A DNA stretch of 64,000 nt from Eretmocerus hayati (GCA_029851415.1 CM056743.1:9850727-9914726); one strand, 5' to 3'; counted from the stretch's first letter, positions 1-13,192 are shown. The notes: a model not told the origin generated them from the sequence alone. Made by a program: numbers and translations.

Positions 1-1228
1 CATACATTGTAATTTCTTACAAAGATCTCGAGATTTTTCAGTACCGTAAAACCGGGTAATTCGGACCGGGTGGGTAATACGGTCCACATTTTGTCTTTGC
101 GATAACTTTGGACTCGACAGGAATCACACAGTAGACTGCAAGAGCCTCATTTTGAAGATCTGCGTCTCATTTTCAAGATGAGCTTTTGCAGCATACTGGG
201 TGATTCCTGAGTCCAAAGTATCCCACAAATCCCTGCTAGTGCTTGCAGGTCGACTTTGTATCGCTCGCAATGCTTTTCGGGAAAATGTTACAAAGTTACC
301 CCGGCGTTGAAAGTCACACTAGTTTACGGTAAGGTAAAAAAATTAGATTCAAGATGGGTTATGGGTTATGGGTTATGGATCGATAGGAACAATTACAAGA
401 GACGACTTTGAAAAAATTTTCCCAATGTTCTTGACATCCTGGGCCACCTTGAAAACAACTTCAAACAAGAAATTCTTTGGTACGTTTTCGATATGAGAAT
501 TTGAGTAGTACCTCCGGGGTTTTACTATGTGGCCTACACAGACTGAATTATATTTCCACACTTCAAAAGTGATTGGAGTTGTAATTTTCAGCCGGGTAAA
601 GGGCTACATACTACTTTGTGCATAAGCTAGCTCAGACGCAACTTAAAACACCAAGATGTCATACGCCTAAACTCGAAATACTTCGAGACTTACTATGTGG
701 GCTACATACAAAGAATTATATTTTCACACTTTAAAAATGATTGGACGTATAATTTTCAACCGGGTAAAGGGTTTGTGAGTCCATAACCCAAAATTTTGTT
801 TCTATTTTCAATATTTGATGATACTTCATATATTTAGTATCACTATAGCACTTAAATCTTCGCGCGTATTTGAAGCCGGTACGGCAGATGTTTGCTTCAT
901 TTCTGGTGTCACGCGTTATGAATATGTAACGAGCTGATATGTGGATAAAGTAGATAACTGACGAATACGGTATAAGACCCGCGCCCGACTCAAATCACCG
1001 ATTATAAATGGTCACTACAGCTGGCAGCGTAATTAGTTAAGAATAATTGAATCCAAGCTATCCCATTTTGAAACCTATGAAGATCTGCCTCCAAAACATC
1101 GTTCGACGCTCTCGCTAGCCAAGCAGCCACGAGTGCGAGAGAGACAGCAACAAGGCCCATCCAAAGGGTCCGACGCCCACGCCACCGCCGCATCGACGAG
1201 CCAAGCGGCCCGCCATCAGAGCTACACT
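1..1228. other. Unassigned 5' stretch with a degenerate local duplication
   Basis: No gene is recognised. A degenerate direct repeat lies at about 523-610 and 690-775; each copy contains an ACTATGTGG(C/G)CTACA segment followed by a CCGGGTAAAGGG segment. A short run of three GGGTTAT units (about 355-377) looks telomere-like but is far too short to call. A minus-strand ORF at 1193-1002 (63 residues) begins with arginines followed by a hydrophobic stretch resembling a signal anchor. It lies in a locally GC-rich patch (1140-1230) and has no recognisable domain, so I treat it as weak. Confidence 0.4.
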
Positions 1229-1612
1229 GGCCTTTGGCTAGATCACATCATTTTGTCAAAGCGCTTCACGCTTCATCTATTTCTCGAGTCTTTGATCATT
1301 CTGAACAATATAGCTCAAATAGTTTATTCATAACTCTGTGTATAAGTCATTCATCCTTCTCCCTACTCGCGTCGGCGAACCAAAAAGGTAAATTCAAACA
1401 TAAAATCATTGTTTAAAACGGACCATTCGAGCTAAACTCATTCTTATTCATTCTTCAATTCAAATATCGAATACGTACTATTTCCCTAGATTTAGTACGT
1501 AACAAAGTGGCGATCCTGCCAGCGCGAGTACAGGGAAGTGTGAGTGAAATTAATTAGAAAATAAGTCCAAACAAAGAAGAAGAAGAAGGAAGGGACGCGC
1601 CAAGCCAAGCCG
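1229..1612 (+). repeat. Direct repeat copy 1, LTR/leader-like
   Basis: This segment recurs at 1636-2019 with an offset of 407 bases. I saw only two substitutions over about 384 bases (around 1294 and 1508). Near its 3' end it contains TGGCGATCCTGCC at about 1508. This begins with the TGG expected of a tRNA primer-binding site and resembles the tRNA-Arg-type sites of some arthropod LTR retrotransposons. An LTR end plus leader is therefore plausible. No TG...CA boundaries or polyprotein were found, so the assignment is tentative. Confidence 0.6.
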
Positions 1613-1635
1613 CCCCCGCAACTCGGAGCGACTCG

Positions 1636-2019
1636 GGCCTTTGGCTAGATCACATCATTTTGTCAAAGCGCTTCACGCTTCATCTATTTCTCGAGTCTTT
1701 AATCATTCTGAACAATATAGCTCAAATAGTTTATTCATAACTCTGTGTATAAGTCATTCATCCTTCTCCCTACTCGCGTCGGCGAACCAAAAAGGTAAAT
1801 TCAAACATAAAATCATTGTTTAAAACGGACCATTCGAGCTAAACTCATTCTTATTCATTCTTCAATTCAAATATCGAATACGTACTATTTCCCTAGATTT
1901 AGTACGTAACAAAGAGGCGATCCTGCCAGCGCGAGTACAGGGAAGTGTGAGTGAAATTAATTAGAAAATAAGTCCAAACAAAGAAGAAGAAGAAGGAAGG
2001 GACGCGCCAAGCCAAGCCG
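1636..2019 (+). repeat. Direct repeat copy 2, LTR/leader-like
   Basis: Second copy of the 384-base unit, 23 bases after the first. The possible primer site begins AGGCGATCC here instead of TGGCGATCC, so the first base of the TGG is mutated. The high identity points to a recent tandem duplication. Confidence 0.6.
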
Positions 2020-2711
2020 GACAAATAGAGACGCGCCGCTACTGCAACTGGCCCAAAAAACTGCATCGTCGCAAAGCGTAAGCCCAGCTTTTGTCATACG
2101 TGACCTCGCGATTTTTCCGTGTTCGTGATTAAGATTTTCAAAAGTGATTCGAAAATTTTCTAGAATTATGAGTGAGTGTAAGAATGATGGAAGAATGATC
2201 TTGAGTATAGCCATGGTAAGAGAAAGAGAGAGGGACGGCCATTTTGAAAATGTCGAAATGCGTCCCTTTCACTTTTTGGCATCACCCCCACAATACACAC
2301 AGTCTAGGCATTGTACACACGGTCTAGGCATTTAGGCGAAGTGAAGAGACAAACAGATGAGTCACTGCGCTCAAGCATTTGTCACTATCTACCTTCCCAT
2401 GAAATCGATAGAACTCGATCTTAGATATATGCGTGCTCTTCCCCAGATCGGTAGCTTGGATAGTTTTGCGTTATTTTATGTGTTTATTGAAACGCATCAA
2501 TATTTAATACTCATCAACTCCATTTCTACCAGTCAGACAGCGCTAAGCTCGGGGATTCGGAAGATAACAAGCTTCAAGTATCAAATTATGATCAAAGCAT
2601 CGTAATTGTCCATGTCTAAATTGTTCAAATAGAGCGATTTCCGCAACGCCCCATTTGATTCTATAAACAAATGAAATTACTCCGTCACTTATTGTTGCAT
2701 TGTAGAACCGA
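2020..2711. other. No gene recognised
   Basis: Only short ORFs with no recognisable motif. A short near-duplicate occurs at about 2295-2330 (two CACA...GTCTAGGCATT segments). Confidence 0.4.
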
Positions 2712-4500
2712 TGACTATTCAGGATAGATAGGATCTTTCTACGAATTTCGAGGAAAAAACACCCACCCCGACCATTTGAGGGTGAGTTACGTTTTTTGTT
2801 CGAAAAATCGTAGGACCCTCATTTATTGCATCTAATCAATAAGCTTAGAGGACATACCTTAAGAATGGGGGAATAATGCTTCAAAGAATAGAGCTACGCG
2901 CTACAAATAAAACAAAACCAACGGCGAGCGTATAAAGTATTGGTGACTTGGTGAAGGGATGCCGCTCCTTCTCGATTGGGCGCCGCGGAGTGGGGGGGAG
3001 TTGTGGAGAAGCGACTCGAGGCCGCAATTAGAAATATCCAACTCGCGCGCTTCAAATTCAGCTTCGCGGGAAGATATGTGGAAAACTTTGGAAGCAATGA
3101 ACCGATTTTGATTATTCATTCTTTGAATCGGTATTGCTTTGTGAAATATTGACAAAGGAATAGCCACACGTTAGAATGATTTTATATCTATACAAGAAAG
3201 TTCAAGTGCAACGATGAAGTCCAACTATTCGTCTTATTTTCCAGGTGAATGGCGCTGATATTGATGTAAAGACACATGTCTCATACTTGCAATTACTTCC
3301 TGCAGTAGACCATTCTCATACTGGTGGCAAAATAAACGAACTGTACAACATCCCCCTTACCCAAACAGTAAAAACGACGTGCTGCCTATATTATGTCTAT
3401 TTTGTCAAGACTGAAGATAACATTGTTAGTATTACAAGAAACTATACCGAATTAAGAAGAGAATGATCAAAATCAGTTCATTGGTTCCAATGATTCCAAC
3501 AATTCTTCCCGCGAAACTGAATTTGAAGTGTGCGAGTCGGATGTTTCTCGCAGCCTCGATTAGTTACGTGGAGTTGGCCCGCCACTTTGAGATGAATATA
3601 CCAAAAAATCGAGCAAGAAATTATGAATACAATGGTGCAACTCTTTTAATTTGAACAATTTGACCATTTCAGTAATGAATTTTCCAAGAGCTGAAATATT
3701 ACCCCCACCAAAACACGATAAACGCTGATTACCCCGCGAATATATGCAGTAGAAAAACCTACGCGGGCTCAATTTGAAGCTCTCAATTCGACCATATCGA
3801 TTGAAGCATCAGAACTTATCATTGTTGACGCAAAATTGTTTAAACAGACTGGGAGAAGTCCCCATGTATAAGGTATAGGCCGGCTGGAGTGAGGCAGCGA
3901 AAGGGGAGCACGCATGGTGCGCGTAGTCCCCACCAGTCGGCACCTGCCCATACCTCATACATGGGGAACCTTTCTGCTTTGTTTAAACAATTTTGCGTCA
4001 ATAATGATAAGTTCTGATGCTTCAATCAATGTGGTCAAATTAAGAGCTCCAAATTGAGCCCATGTGGGTTTTCCTACTGCATATATTCGCGGGGTAATGA
4101 GCGTTTATTGTGTTTTGGTGGGGGGTAATAATTCAGCACTTTGAAAATTCATTGCTCGAATAGACAAATTGTTCAAATTGAAAGAATTGCACCATTGAAT
4201 TCGAAATTCTTTGCTCGATTTTTAGTATATTTATCTCTAAGTGGCGGGCCAACTTGACGAAACTGCCTCGAATCACTTTTCCACAGCATTGGTATTGTTT
4301 TATTCGTAGCGCGTAGCTCTATTCTCTGAAGCATTGTTTCTTCATTCTTGAGGTATGTCCTCTAAGCTTATTCCTTAGATGCAATAAATGAAGATCCTAC
4401 GATTTTTCGAGGAAAAAAAGTAACTCACTCCTAAATGGTCGTGGGTGGATTTTTTTTCTCTTAAAATTCGTAGAAAAATTCTATCTATCCTGAATAGTCA
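2712..4500. repeat. Compound foldback element 1 (nested inverted repeats)
   Basis: Three sets of inverted repeats nest around one axis. The outer arms are 2712-2925 and 4292-4500, starting GACTATTCAGGATAGATA and ending with its complement. The inner arms are about 3560-3895 and 3925-4255, meeting near 3908 at GCACGCATGGTGCGC. A further pair at about 3005-3075 and 3498-3562 lies only on the left, inside about 600 bases absent from the right arm, which suggests a second foldback inserted into the left arm. No transposase is encoded; all ORFs inside are short and mirror each other. Confidence 0.85.
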
Positions 4501-5135
4501 CGTTGATTCCGCAAGGTCTCCTCCGACCATTTTAATATTCTTCCATGTTCTTTTTCCGTTCCATAGCGTCGAAAAAAGATGGATCCTGAAGTTTTTAGGT
4601 CCAACAAAATTTGTTTGCATTACCCAGGTCAATCTGAGTATATTCGATGTCAAATGACTCGACAAACACGATGAAATCAAATGCGAAGCTCTGCAAGAAA
4701 CTCCAGCTTTATAAAAAATTGTTTTCTACTGTTTTGACTCTTTAAGGCGCAACAATAATTGTAGGGAAGCCATAACTTAGAACTGATGCTCCAACATTTT
4801 TCACGAGTAGATTACAACAATAGCAACCGAAAACATAATTGAAAATGAATTTTTTGCAACTGTGTGCGCGAAGTTGTAAAAAAATGAGACTTCTCTTCAT
4901 TATTTACAGTGCGAGAAGTAATGCGTGAATGACTTCTCGCACAGTTTTACATTTACGCACTGGTGGAGCGTGCGTGAATGTAACTCCTCGCTCTAATGCA
5001 TTTCCATTCACGCACAGTTCCAAAATATGATGTCACGTCATCCCTCTGAATTTGGCCTTTCTTGAAAACTTCGTTTCCAAGATAATCTTGCTCGGATAGT
5101 GGTGCATTTAATTACAACTTCGCGCACAGTTGCAA
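4501..5135. other. Spacer containing GCGAGAAGT motifs
   Basis: No gene. Motifs TGCGAGAAGT or ACTTCTCGCA, shared with the adjacent element at 5136-5394, recur at about 4909-4985 and 5120 in both orientations. This suggests a degenerate relative of that element. Confidence 0.45.
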
Positions 5136-5394
5136 AAAATAGTATACGCAACACGTGCGAGAAGTTTCCGCACACGTTGCCAACTCGCGCGAGAAGTAAC
5201 ATTCACGCACACTTCGAAACTTCTCGCACACCTAGGAGTACATATTGACGCACGCTCGCGAAGCGAGCGTGCGTAAATGTGTTTTTCTGGGTGTGCGAGA
5301 AGTTTCAAAGTGTGCGTGAATATTAACTTCTCGCACTTGTTTGGCAACTTGTGCGGAAATTGACCTTCTCGCACTTGTTGCGTTATATACTATT
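5136..5394. mobile_element. MITE-like inverted repeat with internal TTCTCGCAC repeats
   Basis: Nearly symmetrical 260-base element. The left edge AAATAGTATACGCAAC is matched by GTTGCGTTATATACTATTT at the right. The axis lies at about 5258, within ACGCTCGCGAAGCGAGCGT. Each arm carries two or three copies of a GTGCGAGAAGT-type motif in alternating orientation. It has no coding capacity and would fold into a long hairpin. Confidence 0.75.
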
Positions 5395-6374
5395 TCTGAA
5401 CATGTTGAAAAAGCTACACCGAAGCCGTCATTTCAGTCTATTTTGAGTCTGGCAAGGACCGAAACGGTTTTGAAAATGTTGGGCAGATGGTAAATTAATA
5501 GGTTTTCAAACAGTTTTTTGAATTCCGTGAGCATAATCATCGCGATGGATGAAAGCAGTCCAAAGCTATGCGCGAATCGCTAAGTCAATTTCCCAAATTT
5601 TGAATTTATAGCAGGATCACTCAGATAGATCTGGGTAAAGCAAAAATAATCTTTAGGCACTCCAAATTGTTAGAACCATCTTCTTTCAACATTACAAAGC
5701 GGAAAAAGACACATCGTTGGATGGAAAAGTGGTCAGAGAAAACCTTGCAAAATTGACGTGGAATTATATTCTCGAACGAGTGTGCATCATGATACGTTTC
5801 TGCACCCCTTGGTCGCTGCTATTAGCTGTTTCGATTTTTGTATTGCTCGTGACCAAAAACGTTGCTCAGCAACGTTTATCCCTGGCTCTGAGCATTTTCA
5901 TTGACACGACGTTGATATCATCTTCTGAGGCATTGAGAATGCCGAGAGAGAATTTGTACACTTGATCAGCTCATTGAGTACAAAATAGACGTTTAAAAAT
6001 ACTGATTTGTGTCTGATTCATTTGAATTTTGAATCTGGAAATTTCACCTCGAGAGCACTGGAAAACCTTGAGTACTCAAGGAATTTTTCGGAGGAGATTT
6101 GGGACATCATGGATATATTTAGTAGCAACGCTTAACTTACTGTGTAACTACCACGATGATGTGCTGATATCTAGATACTCACAGCATTTTTTCACACGCA
6201 TCGGATAGGTGTCATATGGAATGAACGCTATATTTTCATTTGCACTTTCCACATTCCGGCTTTTAGTTTTTCACAAGCATTTCGACTTTTCTTAACTCAC
6301 ATGTGTGCAACATGAAGTGTTAATTGTACATGCAGTCTCGTAATAGTTGGAATAGATTCGCATTTCTAATATCC
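5395..6374. other. No gene recognised
   Basis: An 82-residue ORF at 5717-5965 has a hydrophobic centre but no start context, neighbouring exon or recognisable domain. Nothing else was supported. Confidence 0.35.
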
Positions 6375-8225
6375 AATTAAACAGAATTGATGAACACCAC
6401 TTCTGAATATCTTGACCCACTAACGCCCGGAATTACACATTTGTGACTTCTAATAGATGCTCATTTTTGAGCACGAAACAGCTCCGAGAAAGGAATATGA
6501 GGATATTTAATCGATGGACAATTGTCTGAACTTTTGAAAGATGTGATGTGAAATCCCCTTATAGGCGGTTCTGGAGAACTACTTCCAATTTTTGTCAATC
6601 AATGCGACTTTTTCATTCGAAATCGTGTTTGGACTGCATCATGACCCTCAAATTCGATAGCTATGGCTCTAGGAGGCCGAAAAGTGTGTCAGTGGGTTCT
6701 CAACTATAAAATTTTTGGGTCAGGAAGATTTTAATAAGGAATTCGGGCCCAAGATATCGAACAGAACAAATAAAGTTGTTGGAACGACTTTTTATCGTTA
6801 TTGAAACCTCACCCCTTTCGATCTCAATTCCGAGTATCAAATAGTTTCTAAAAATATCACACAACACATAGTTGTCTTAAAATTGTCTGTTCCTCCATGT
6901 GCCGCTATCATAATTGAGCTAGAATGACGTTGAAAGCAAGAAAATGCGTATTTTTATCAGAACTACTTTTTCTGAAGAAAAACTTTATTTCAAATTCGAT
7001 TTTCATCGTAAAAATCGGTGCATTGTCACTCGAGACATTGCAATATCAAATCTGCAGACTTTAGAACTCAGAATCGTAGGATTTGAATGCAGCATTGACA
7101 TGCGAAAAAGCATCGCACCGGACAAGATCTCGATCGCGCTAGTATGTGCAATATAGACTCGTCATCAAACCTTTGTTTTACTCGAACCTCTAAAAATTAT
7201 CATAAGGCAAGCTTCCAACGTAAACTTGTCTGTTCCTCGAGGACATCTGGTCAGGACTAAATTATGATGCCATTTAAAGCAAAAACTTGATATTTTTCAA
7301 AATTTTCCTTTTTTGCGTCATGCAGCTTGAGTACGATTTAAATTGCGACGCAGTTCAATCCTGAGACGATTCCACGTTCTAAACCCGTGTTATTATCATT
7401 TTTCAAGGTATCTGAAGGACAAAGACTCGGGAAACACAAAGGTTTCATGATGTATCTACAATGCGCTTACCAGCGCGATCGAAATCTTGTCTGGTGCGAT
7501 GCTTTTCCGGATGTCAATGCAGCATACTAATCCAATGAATTTGAATTAAAGAGTCTTCATATTTGATATTGCAATGTCTCGACTAACAGTGTAGCGGTTT
7601 CCATGATGAGAATTGAATTTGAGATTCAATTGAGAAGTTTTTATTTTATAAAGGTGAATTCTGAAGAAGATATGCATTTTCTCACTTCAAACGTGTTCCT
7701 AGCCCAATTATGATTGAGGAATAAAAAAGAGCAGACAATTTCACGACGATAATACGTCGTATGATATTTTTAGAAGCTATTTGATGCTCAGACTTGAGAT
7801 CATAAGGGTTGAGATGTTTTATAGTAACGATAAAGAGACGTTCCATCAACTTTTTTTGTTTCGGTCGATATCTTGGGCCCAGATTTGTATTCTCAAACTC
7901 TTCTGACATAAATTTTGTAGTTTAGGACCAATGACACCTTTTTTTACCTCCCAGAACCAAATCTAACAACTATAGAGGTCAAAATACCGTCAAAACACGA
8001 TTTTGGATTGAAAAAATTGAATAAAGCTTTTCAGGATCGCCTCAAACGGGACTTTCCATCACATATTTCGGAAGTTGAGACAATTTCACTTTGAATACGT
8101 GCACTCCTGTTCTTTCTTGGGGGCTACGTCGTACTTGAAAACGAGCACCAAGAAGATGTCATAATGTGTCATTTTGAGAGTTAATGGGTTCAATATCTAA
8201 ATGAACAATTATTTTAAAACTCCGC
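6375..8225. repeat. Foldback element 3, about 1.85 kb
   Basis: Arms are about 6375-7190 and 7420-8225, with a spacer of about 230 bases. Alignable landmarks include GGGCCCAAGATATCGA near 6746 against TCGATATCTTGGGCCCA near 7865, and CGCACCGGACAAGATCTCGATCGCGC near 7115 against its complement near 7475. Arm identity looks lower than in the elements at 9.9 and 40.3 kb, with many substitutions and small indels, so it is probably older. ORFs at 6944-7156 and 7909-7682 are mirror-image shadows of the arms. Confidence 0.8.
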
Positions 8226-9872
8226 AGCGGCATTTATTTCTCTATCAATTTTACATGAAATTTGTTTATCAAATGAGTCTTTCCTGAAATCTCAACCATG
8301 ACCACCGCCTTCCAGGAATGATGATTTAACGTCCTAATAAAAATCGCAATCTGATGGTCTGACAACGATGTCTGTCGCTTGTCGAGCCCAGCTCTAATAG
8401 AAATTGAGTTCGTGGCTCGAGATGGCTCGAGACACCAATTCAATCTGTGCAGAAAAGGCGAACATCCATGCTCGACTTGTTTCACTCAACTCGATTAATA
8501 TTTGAAATTGAACGATTGGAACAATGCAATTCGGTTGCTATGGTAACATTCCAAGTTGTTACAAACCCTCTCACCATTTATTCAGCTTAACCTCTAGACT
8601 GTAACTACCGGTGAAATTTTTGCGGAGCAGTGGCAAGATTTCCGTTCAAAATCAAGAGCATCTGAATCAAATTAGTGGCGCTTGGGAAACGCAGCACGAG
8701 AATGAGAAAGAAGGCATCATCGTCCTTATGCCATATTTTTGACTAGTCCAACGATCGCGAGGTGGTAGAGTAATCCAGCTGAGCGTGGATACGAGAAGAT
8801 TCTCTTCGACCCAGCAGCAGCATCCTTTTGATCCTGTTCCTCCCTTGCCAACTCCCGTCATATCAATCCAGTGAGTAATTCAAAATCTCATGGTGAACCT
8901 ATCTTTCCTGCTTCTACGGATATCCCTGCATTTTCGAGTGTTTGTTGGTAACAAATATCTCATACGCTCAATAGAAAGAAATGCTACTGAAGTAGTTCTA
9001 CAAAATTTCTACATTGTTGCAACCGTTATGTTCTTCTTTTCTGCATTATATATATATACATCAAAACTGTTACTCTGAGGCAGTTGTTCAGCCTGCATCT
9101 GGGTCAATAGCTATAAATACACAATACGTAATTTTACTTTAACCCAATCATTCCACTGCGGACTCACGAAATCTCTGCAAAGACAATTTGGGCTTCAATT
9201 TGACACATGTAGGACTATAAATACAATTTGATGCAATTCTTGTCAACATGAGTTAGGTTATGACTGCTGATGGCTGCAATGTTGCGTCCGCAGTTGCGTC
9301 ATATTGTGAGCGGCTTGGCTGCGTCTACATTGGACTTGTACGCGCGTCGACGCGCGGATTTGTACGCGTGCATCGTATGCGCGGACGGATCAGACGGAGC
9401 GATCAGTCGGTATTGCAGGACGCGGGGAAAACTCCGTTTTCAAAATTTTAGCAATTTTTTTTTCATCCAAAAAATTGTAAAACTGGGGCAGAGGCTGAAG
9501 TGATTGAATTTTATATTTTAGGATTTTTTACACACTGTTCTATATATGATCAGGTTACTTAATTTAGAACTTCCAAAAAGATTGAAATTGGGTGCAAATT
9601 TTTTGCAATTTTTTTTCATCCAAATATTGTAAAGCTATACATCCTTATTTATAAATTCAACATTTGAAATCCGTGCTCAATATAACTATGCTTTTTTTTG
9701 GCTTGAGTTGCTGAACTACTCAACGAACGTGGCCACAGTCACCCCGGATGCCGCCCTATTTTTTACAGCTCTTAAGAATGCAAATGTTTGAAATTGAATT
9801 CTGAGCACGACATTTTGAAGAATAGAAGTATGGTTGGAAAATCGCAATGAGAATTCAATTAGAAGCTCCAAA
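8226..9872. other. No gene recognised; GC-rich patch and short duplicated segment
   Basis: A GC-rich, CpG-rich patch at about 9280-9430 is open in two frames but shows no recognisable protein. A poly-T segment followed by CATCCAAA and ATTGTAAA occurs twice (about 9452-9482 and 9602-9635). GTGGCCACAGTCACCCCGG at 9729-9747 recurs with one change at 11622-11640, just outside the right edge of the next foldback. Confidence 0.4.
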
Positions 9873-11616
9873 TAGTCCGGGAGCTGGATAGGCTCCCGTA
9901 TGCACTGAGAGCTGCCACCCTAAAACAAATGGTTTCTGAGTTATTTTTTTGCGTAGAATCCGAATCCGTTGGAATTTTTTCGATAAGTGGTGGAGATCAC
10001 CCTCAAAAATGCAATTCTAACCTAAAAACGGCTTTTTTTCGCGCGGGCGAGGGGAACATTTTACCAAATTACTTGGATGACCTCAAAAACATGAAAGTAT
10101 GAGTACCTAAACGTCTAAACGTTATTCCTCAATACTCTGCATCCTATATACAGGGTGTCGAAATCCCAACGGGGTCGTTTTGTGTATTTGAGAGTCCCGA
10201 AATGGATGTACACGAGCTGAACAGTTTTGGTACGGTATTTTTATGTACCCAAATCATCGATGCAACTTATCTCTACCTCATATGGCAATCCAGAAAAACA
10301 CACGGAGACTTTTTTTCTCGGTTAATAAGGCACAGGTGAATGATTTTGACCTCTATTCTCAGAATATTTTTGTTGCAGCACGAAAAAGCTCCACTTTAGC
10401 CCTGCAGGAAGAGATTCCGTATTTCTGTTCTATGGCAATGACATTGATCTACTGTGTCTTTTCCAAATTCCACATTGCTCTGACCTGAGAAATACATGTC
10501 TCACATATGGTTTTGACCTGATCATGACGACATCGAACCAACTTTGGTGAAAACGTCTAAGCTCGACTCTGCTCTAGCAGATGTATCATTTATGGTTCGT
10601 TGTGAAAATTGACTAGAAGATGGAGCGCATTGGTGATCGTATACGAGGCCGGTGCATGATTGACACACCAAGACCGTGGAATTACGAATTCTTACCTCAG
10701 ATGGCAAATTAGAGTAATTGTTATATATACCAATCACCAATGGGCTCTATTTTCTAGTCAATTTTCACAACGAATCATAAATGATACATCTGCTAGAGCA
10801 GAGTCGAGCTTAGACGTTTTCACCAGAGTTGGTTCGATGTCGTCATGATCAGGTCAAAACCATATGTGAGACATGTATTTCTCAGGTCAGAGCAATGTGG
10901 AATTTGGAAAAGACATAGTAGATCAATGTCATTGCCATAGAACAGAAATACGGAATCTCTTCCTGCAGGGCTAAAGTGGAGCTCTTTCGTGCCGCAACAA
11001 AAATATTCTGAGAACAGAGGTCAAAATCATTTACCTGTGCCTTATTAACCGGGAAAGAAACACTCTAAATCTCTTGGAGGCGAACGCGCCTCTATTGGAG
11101 GCGTTTTCGCCTTTATGGTAGAGGCAGAAACGCCTCTAAGAGCCTCCGTTAGAGGCGCTTTCGCCTCTAACAGATTTAGAGTGAACTCTCCGTGTGTTTT
11201 TCTGGATTGCGATATGAGGTAGAAATAAGTTGCATCGATGATTTGGGTACAAAAAAAAGTACTAAAACTATTCAGCTCGTGTACATCCATTTCGAGACTC
11301 TCAAATACACAAAACGACCCCGTTGGGATTTCGACACCCTGTATATAGGATGCAGAGTATTGAAAAATAACGTTTAGACGTTTAGCTACTCATACTATCA
11401 TGTTTTTAAGGTCATCCAAGTAATTTGGTAGAATGTTCCCCTCGTCCGCGCGAAAAAAGTCGTTTTTAGGTTAGAATTGCATTTTTGAGGGTGATCTCCA
11501 CCACTTATCGGAAAAATTCCAACGGATTCGGATTCTACGCAAAAAAATACTTCAGAAACCATTTGTTTTAGGGTGGCAGCTCTCAGTGCATACGGGAGCC
11601 TATCCAGCTCCCGGAC
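9873..11616. repeat. Foldback element 4, about 1.75 kb, well-matched arms
   Basis: Arms are about 9873-10645 and 10720-11616 around a 75-base spacer. The termini read TAGTCCGGGAGCTGG and its complement. Inside the arms a second terminus is visible: TATACAGGGTGTCGAAATCC at about 10148, mirrored near 11343, typical of insect repeats starting CAGGGTGTC. The 1.2-kb core may therefore be one inverted-repeat element within a larger palindrome. The right arm is longer because it carries the insertion at 11061-11183. Confidence 0.85.
11061..11183. mobile_element. 123-bp MITE-like insertion in one arm of foldback 4
   Basis: Starts CACTCTAAATCT and ends AGATTTAGAGTG, with internal GAGGCG and CGCCTC repeats in alternating orientation. 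The opposite arm (near 10305-10330) lacks it: GTTAATAAG is followed almost directly by the CTCCGTGTG segment there. The empty site makes the boundaries clear. Any target duplication is at most about two bases (AA). Confidence 0.75.
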
Positions 11617-13192
11617 TAAAAGTGGCCATAGTCACCCCGGGTTACGGTATCCAATGAGTATCTACCCCAAGGATCAATTTTGTGAAATACTTCAACTTTC
11701 TGCCCTGAGCACTGTATACAATCTCAGAGGTTGGACTTCCATTTGTTATTTTATTGATGATTGAAAATTGGTAGCAAGTCAATCACATATACTCGAGTTT
11801 CAACTTCACACTTCACCTCAATACAAATTCGATGGAGAGAGGCTATTCTTGTAATCCTCATGATGTTACAAAATCACAGTTTAACGAAATTTGCCATAAA
11901 CTTTGAGAGGGAATGAAGACTATTTTAAAAAGTACTTCTCAGAAGTGTGTAGGCTCGAAGTGAATCGCATTGAAGAATTTGGTGAAGAAATATTTGTTAT
12001 GTGTAATCAAATGCTACTTAAACATGCAAATTGGAGAGGAAACAATTCATAAAATTGAAATATTCATATAACCACAGTACTTCAGGACCTTGAGATTGAA
12101 TTAATCCTTTAGTCAGCAGCATTTGATGCCCTGAGCTAAAATTTCTTTCTCAAAAGTCAAATACTCCCACCAAAACTACAAGTCATACCAATATCGAAAT
12201 TCTCATTTGAACAGCAACGCGATTTTTCCAAAGCTCGGTGACGGATATGGTCGTATCGATTTTGAAATATTCTCTGAAAATGTGATGCTGTTTCGTCTTG
12301 AGCTGAAATTCTTCCTCCGAACCCCAAATTAATTCTCGTAACTGTAAACTCAGGTGGCTTCGATATACTAAAGATCAATTTGAAGAGGCTAAGCTTGGAT
12401 TAATACACGCTTTTCTTCAAAACCCATTGCAACGACTATTAATTATTGTGCAGTTGAACTTGGCGTTGATCCACGCTTGCGCTATTTTCTCAAAATGTTG
12501 CAATGAGTAATTCGGGTACATTTGTATTTATGAGAGTTTTATGTAATATAAATCGAAAATCTAGATTTATTTCCTCCGATGAATTCTTGAAATAAAATTT
12601 GTCTCGAGATAAACTACATTGAAATTATCTTATACACACGTTCAATCTATATGAGATACCACAGTCGTAAGCTGCGGCAAGCCACGCCAGTCTATTCAAG
12701 TTGTTCATTCCTCCCCTCTACACGTAGTTATGTAGCAAATCCGCAGAATGATCCACAGCAGCCCTTTTTTCATCGTACATGTCTTTTGTTCCATCTCAAT
12801 CTATGATGAAGTTATTCACATACATCGTATCTATTCATTGTTTTATCGCGATATTGATGGCGTTGTATCTTTACTAGATCAAGTGACGCTGACTTTTGAG
12901 AATAACCATTGAGTTTGAATAATTTCTCACGATACATAGAGTTGAAGTTACTATGGCATATTAGAAACAAGTATTCTGCATCCACTTCCATTATCCGAGC
13001 ATGGTATGTGTAGGAGCTCATGGTTTTGTGCGAGACCTATTTTCCTGTACTCAAAATGTTAAGCTTGAGTGAAATGAGCTCGAAATGAGGGACGAAGCTT
13101 TCCTACCTCACAAAACTCGTGCGAGTACCAACGTGAATCTGCATAAAACTGCCTCAGTCATGAACGATCCTCCAGCAATGTCGATGGGCACA
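11617..13192. other. No gene recognised
   Basis: Only short ORFs; none shows a domain or a consistent pair of splice sites. Base composition matches the surrounding non-coding DNA. Confidence 0.4.

Noticed and set aside
355..378. GGGTTAT triplet as telomeric DNA
   Set aside because: Only three units, internal, and not the usual insect TTAGG repeat.
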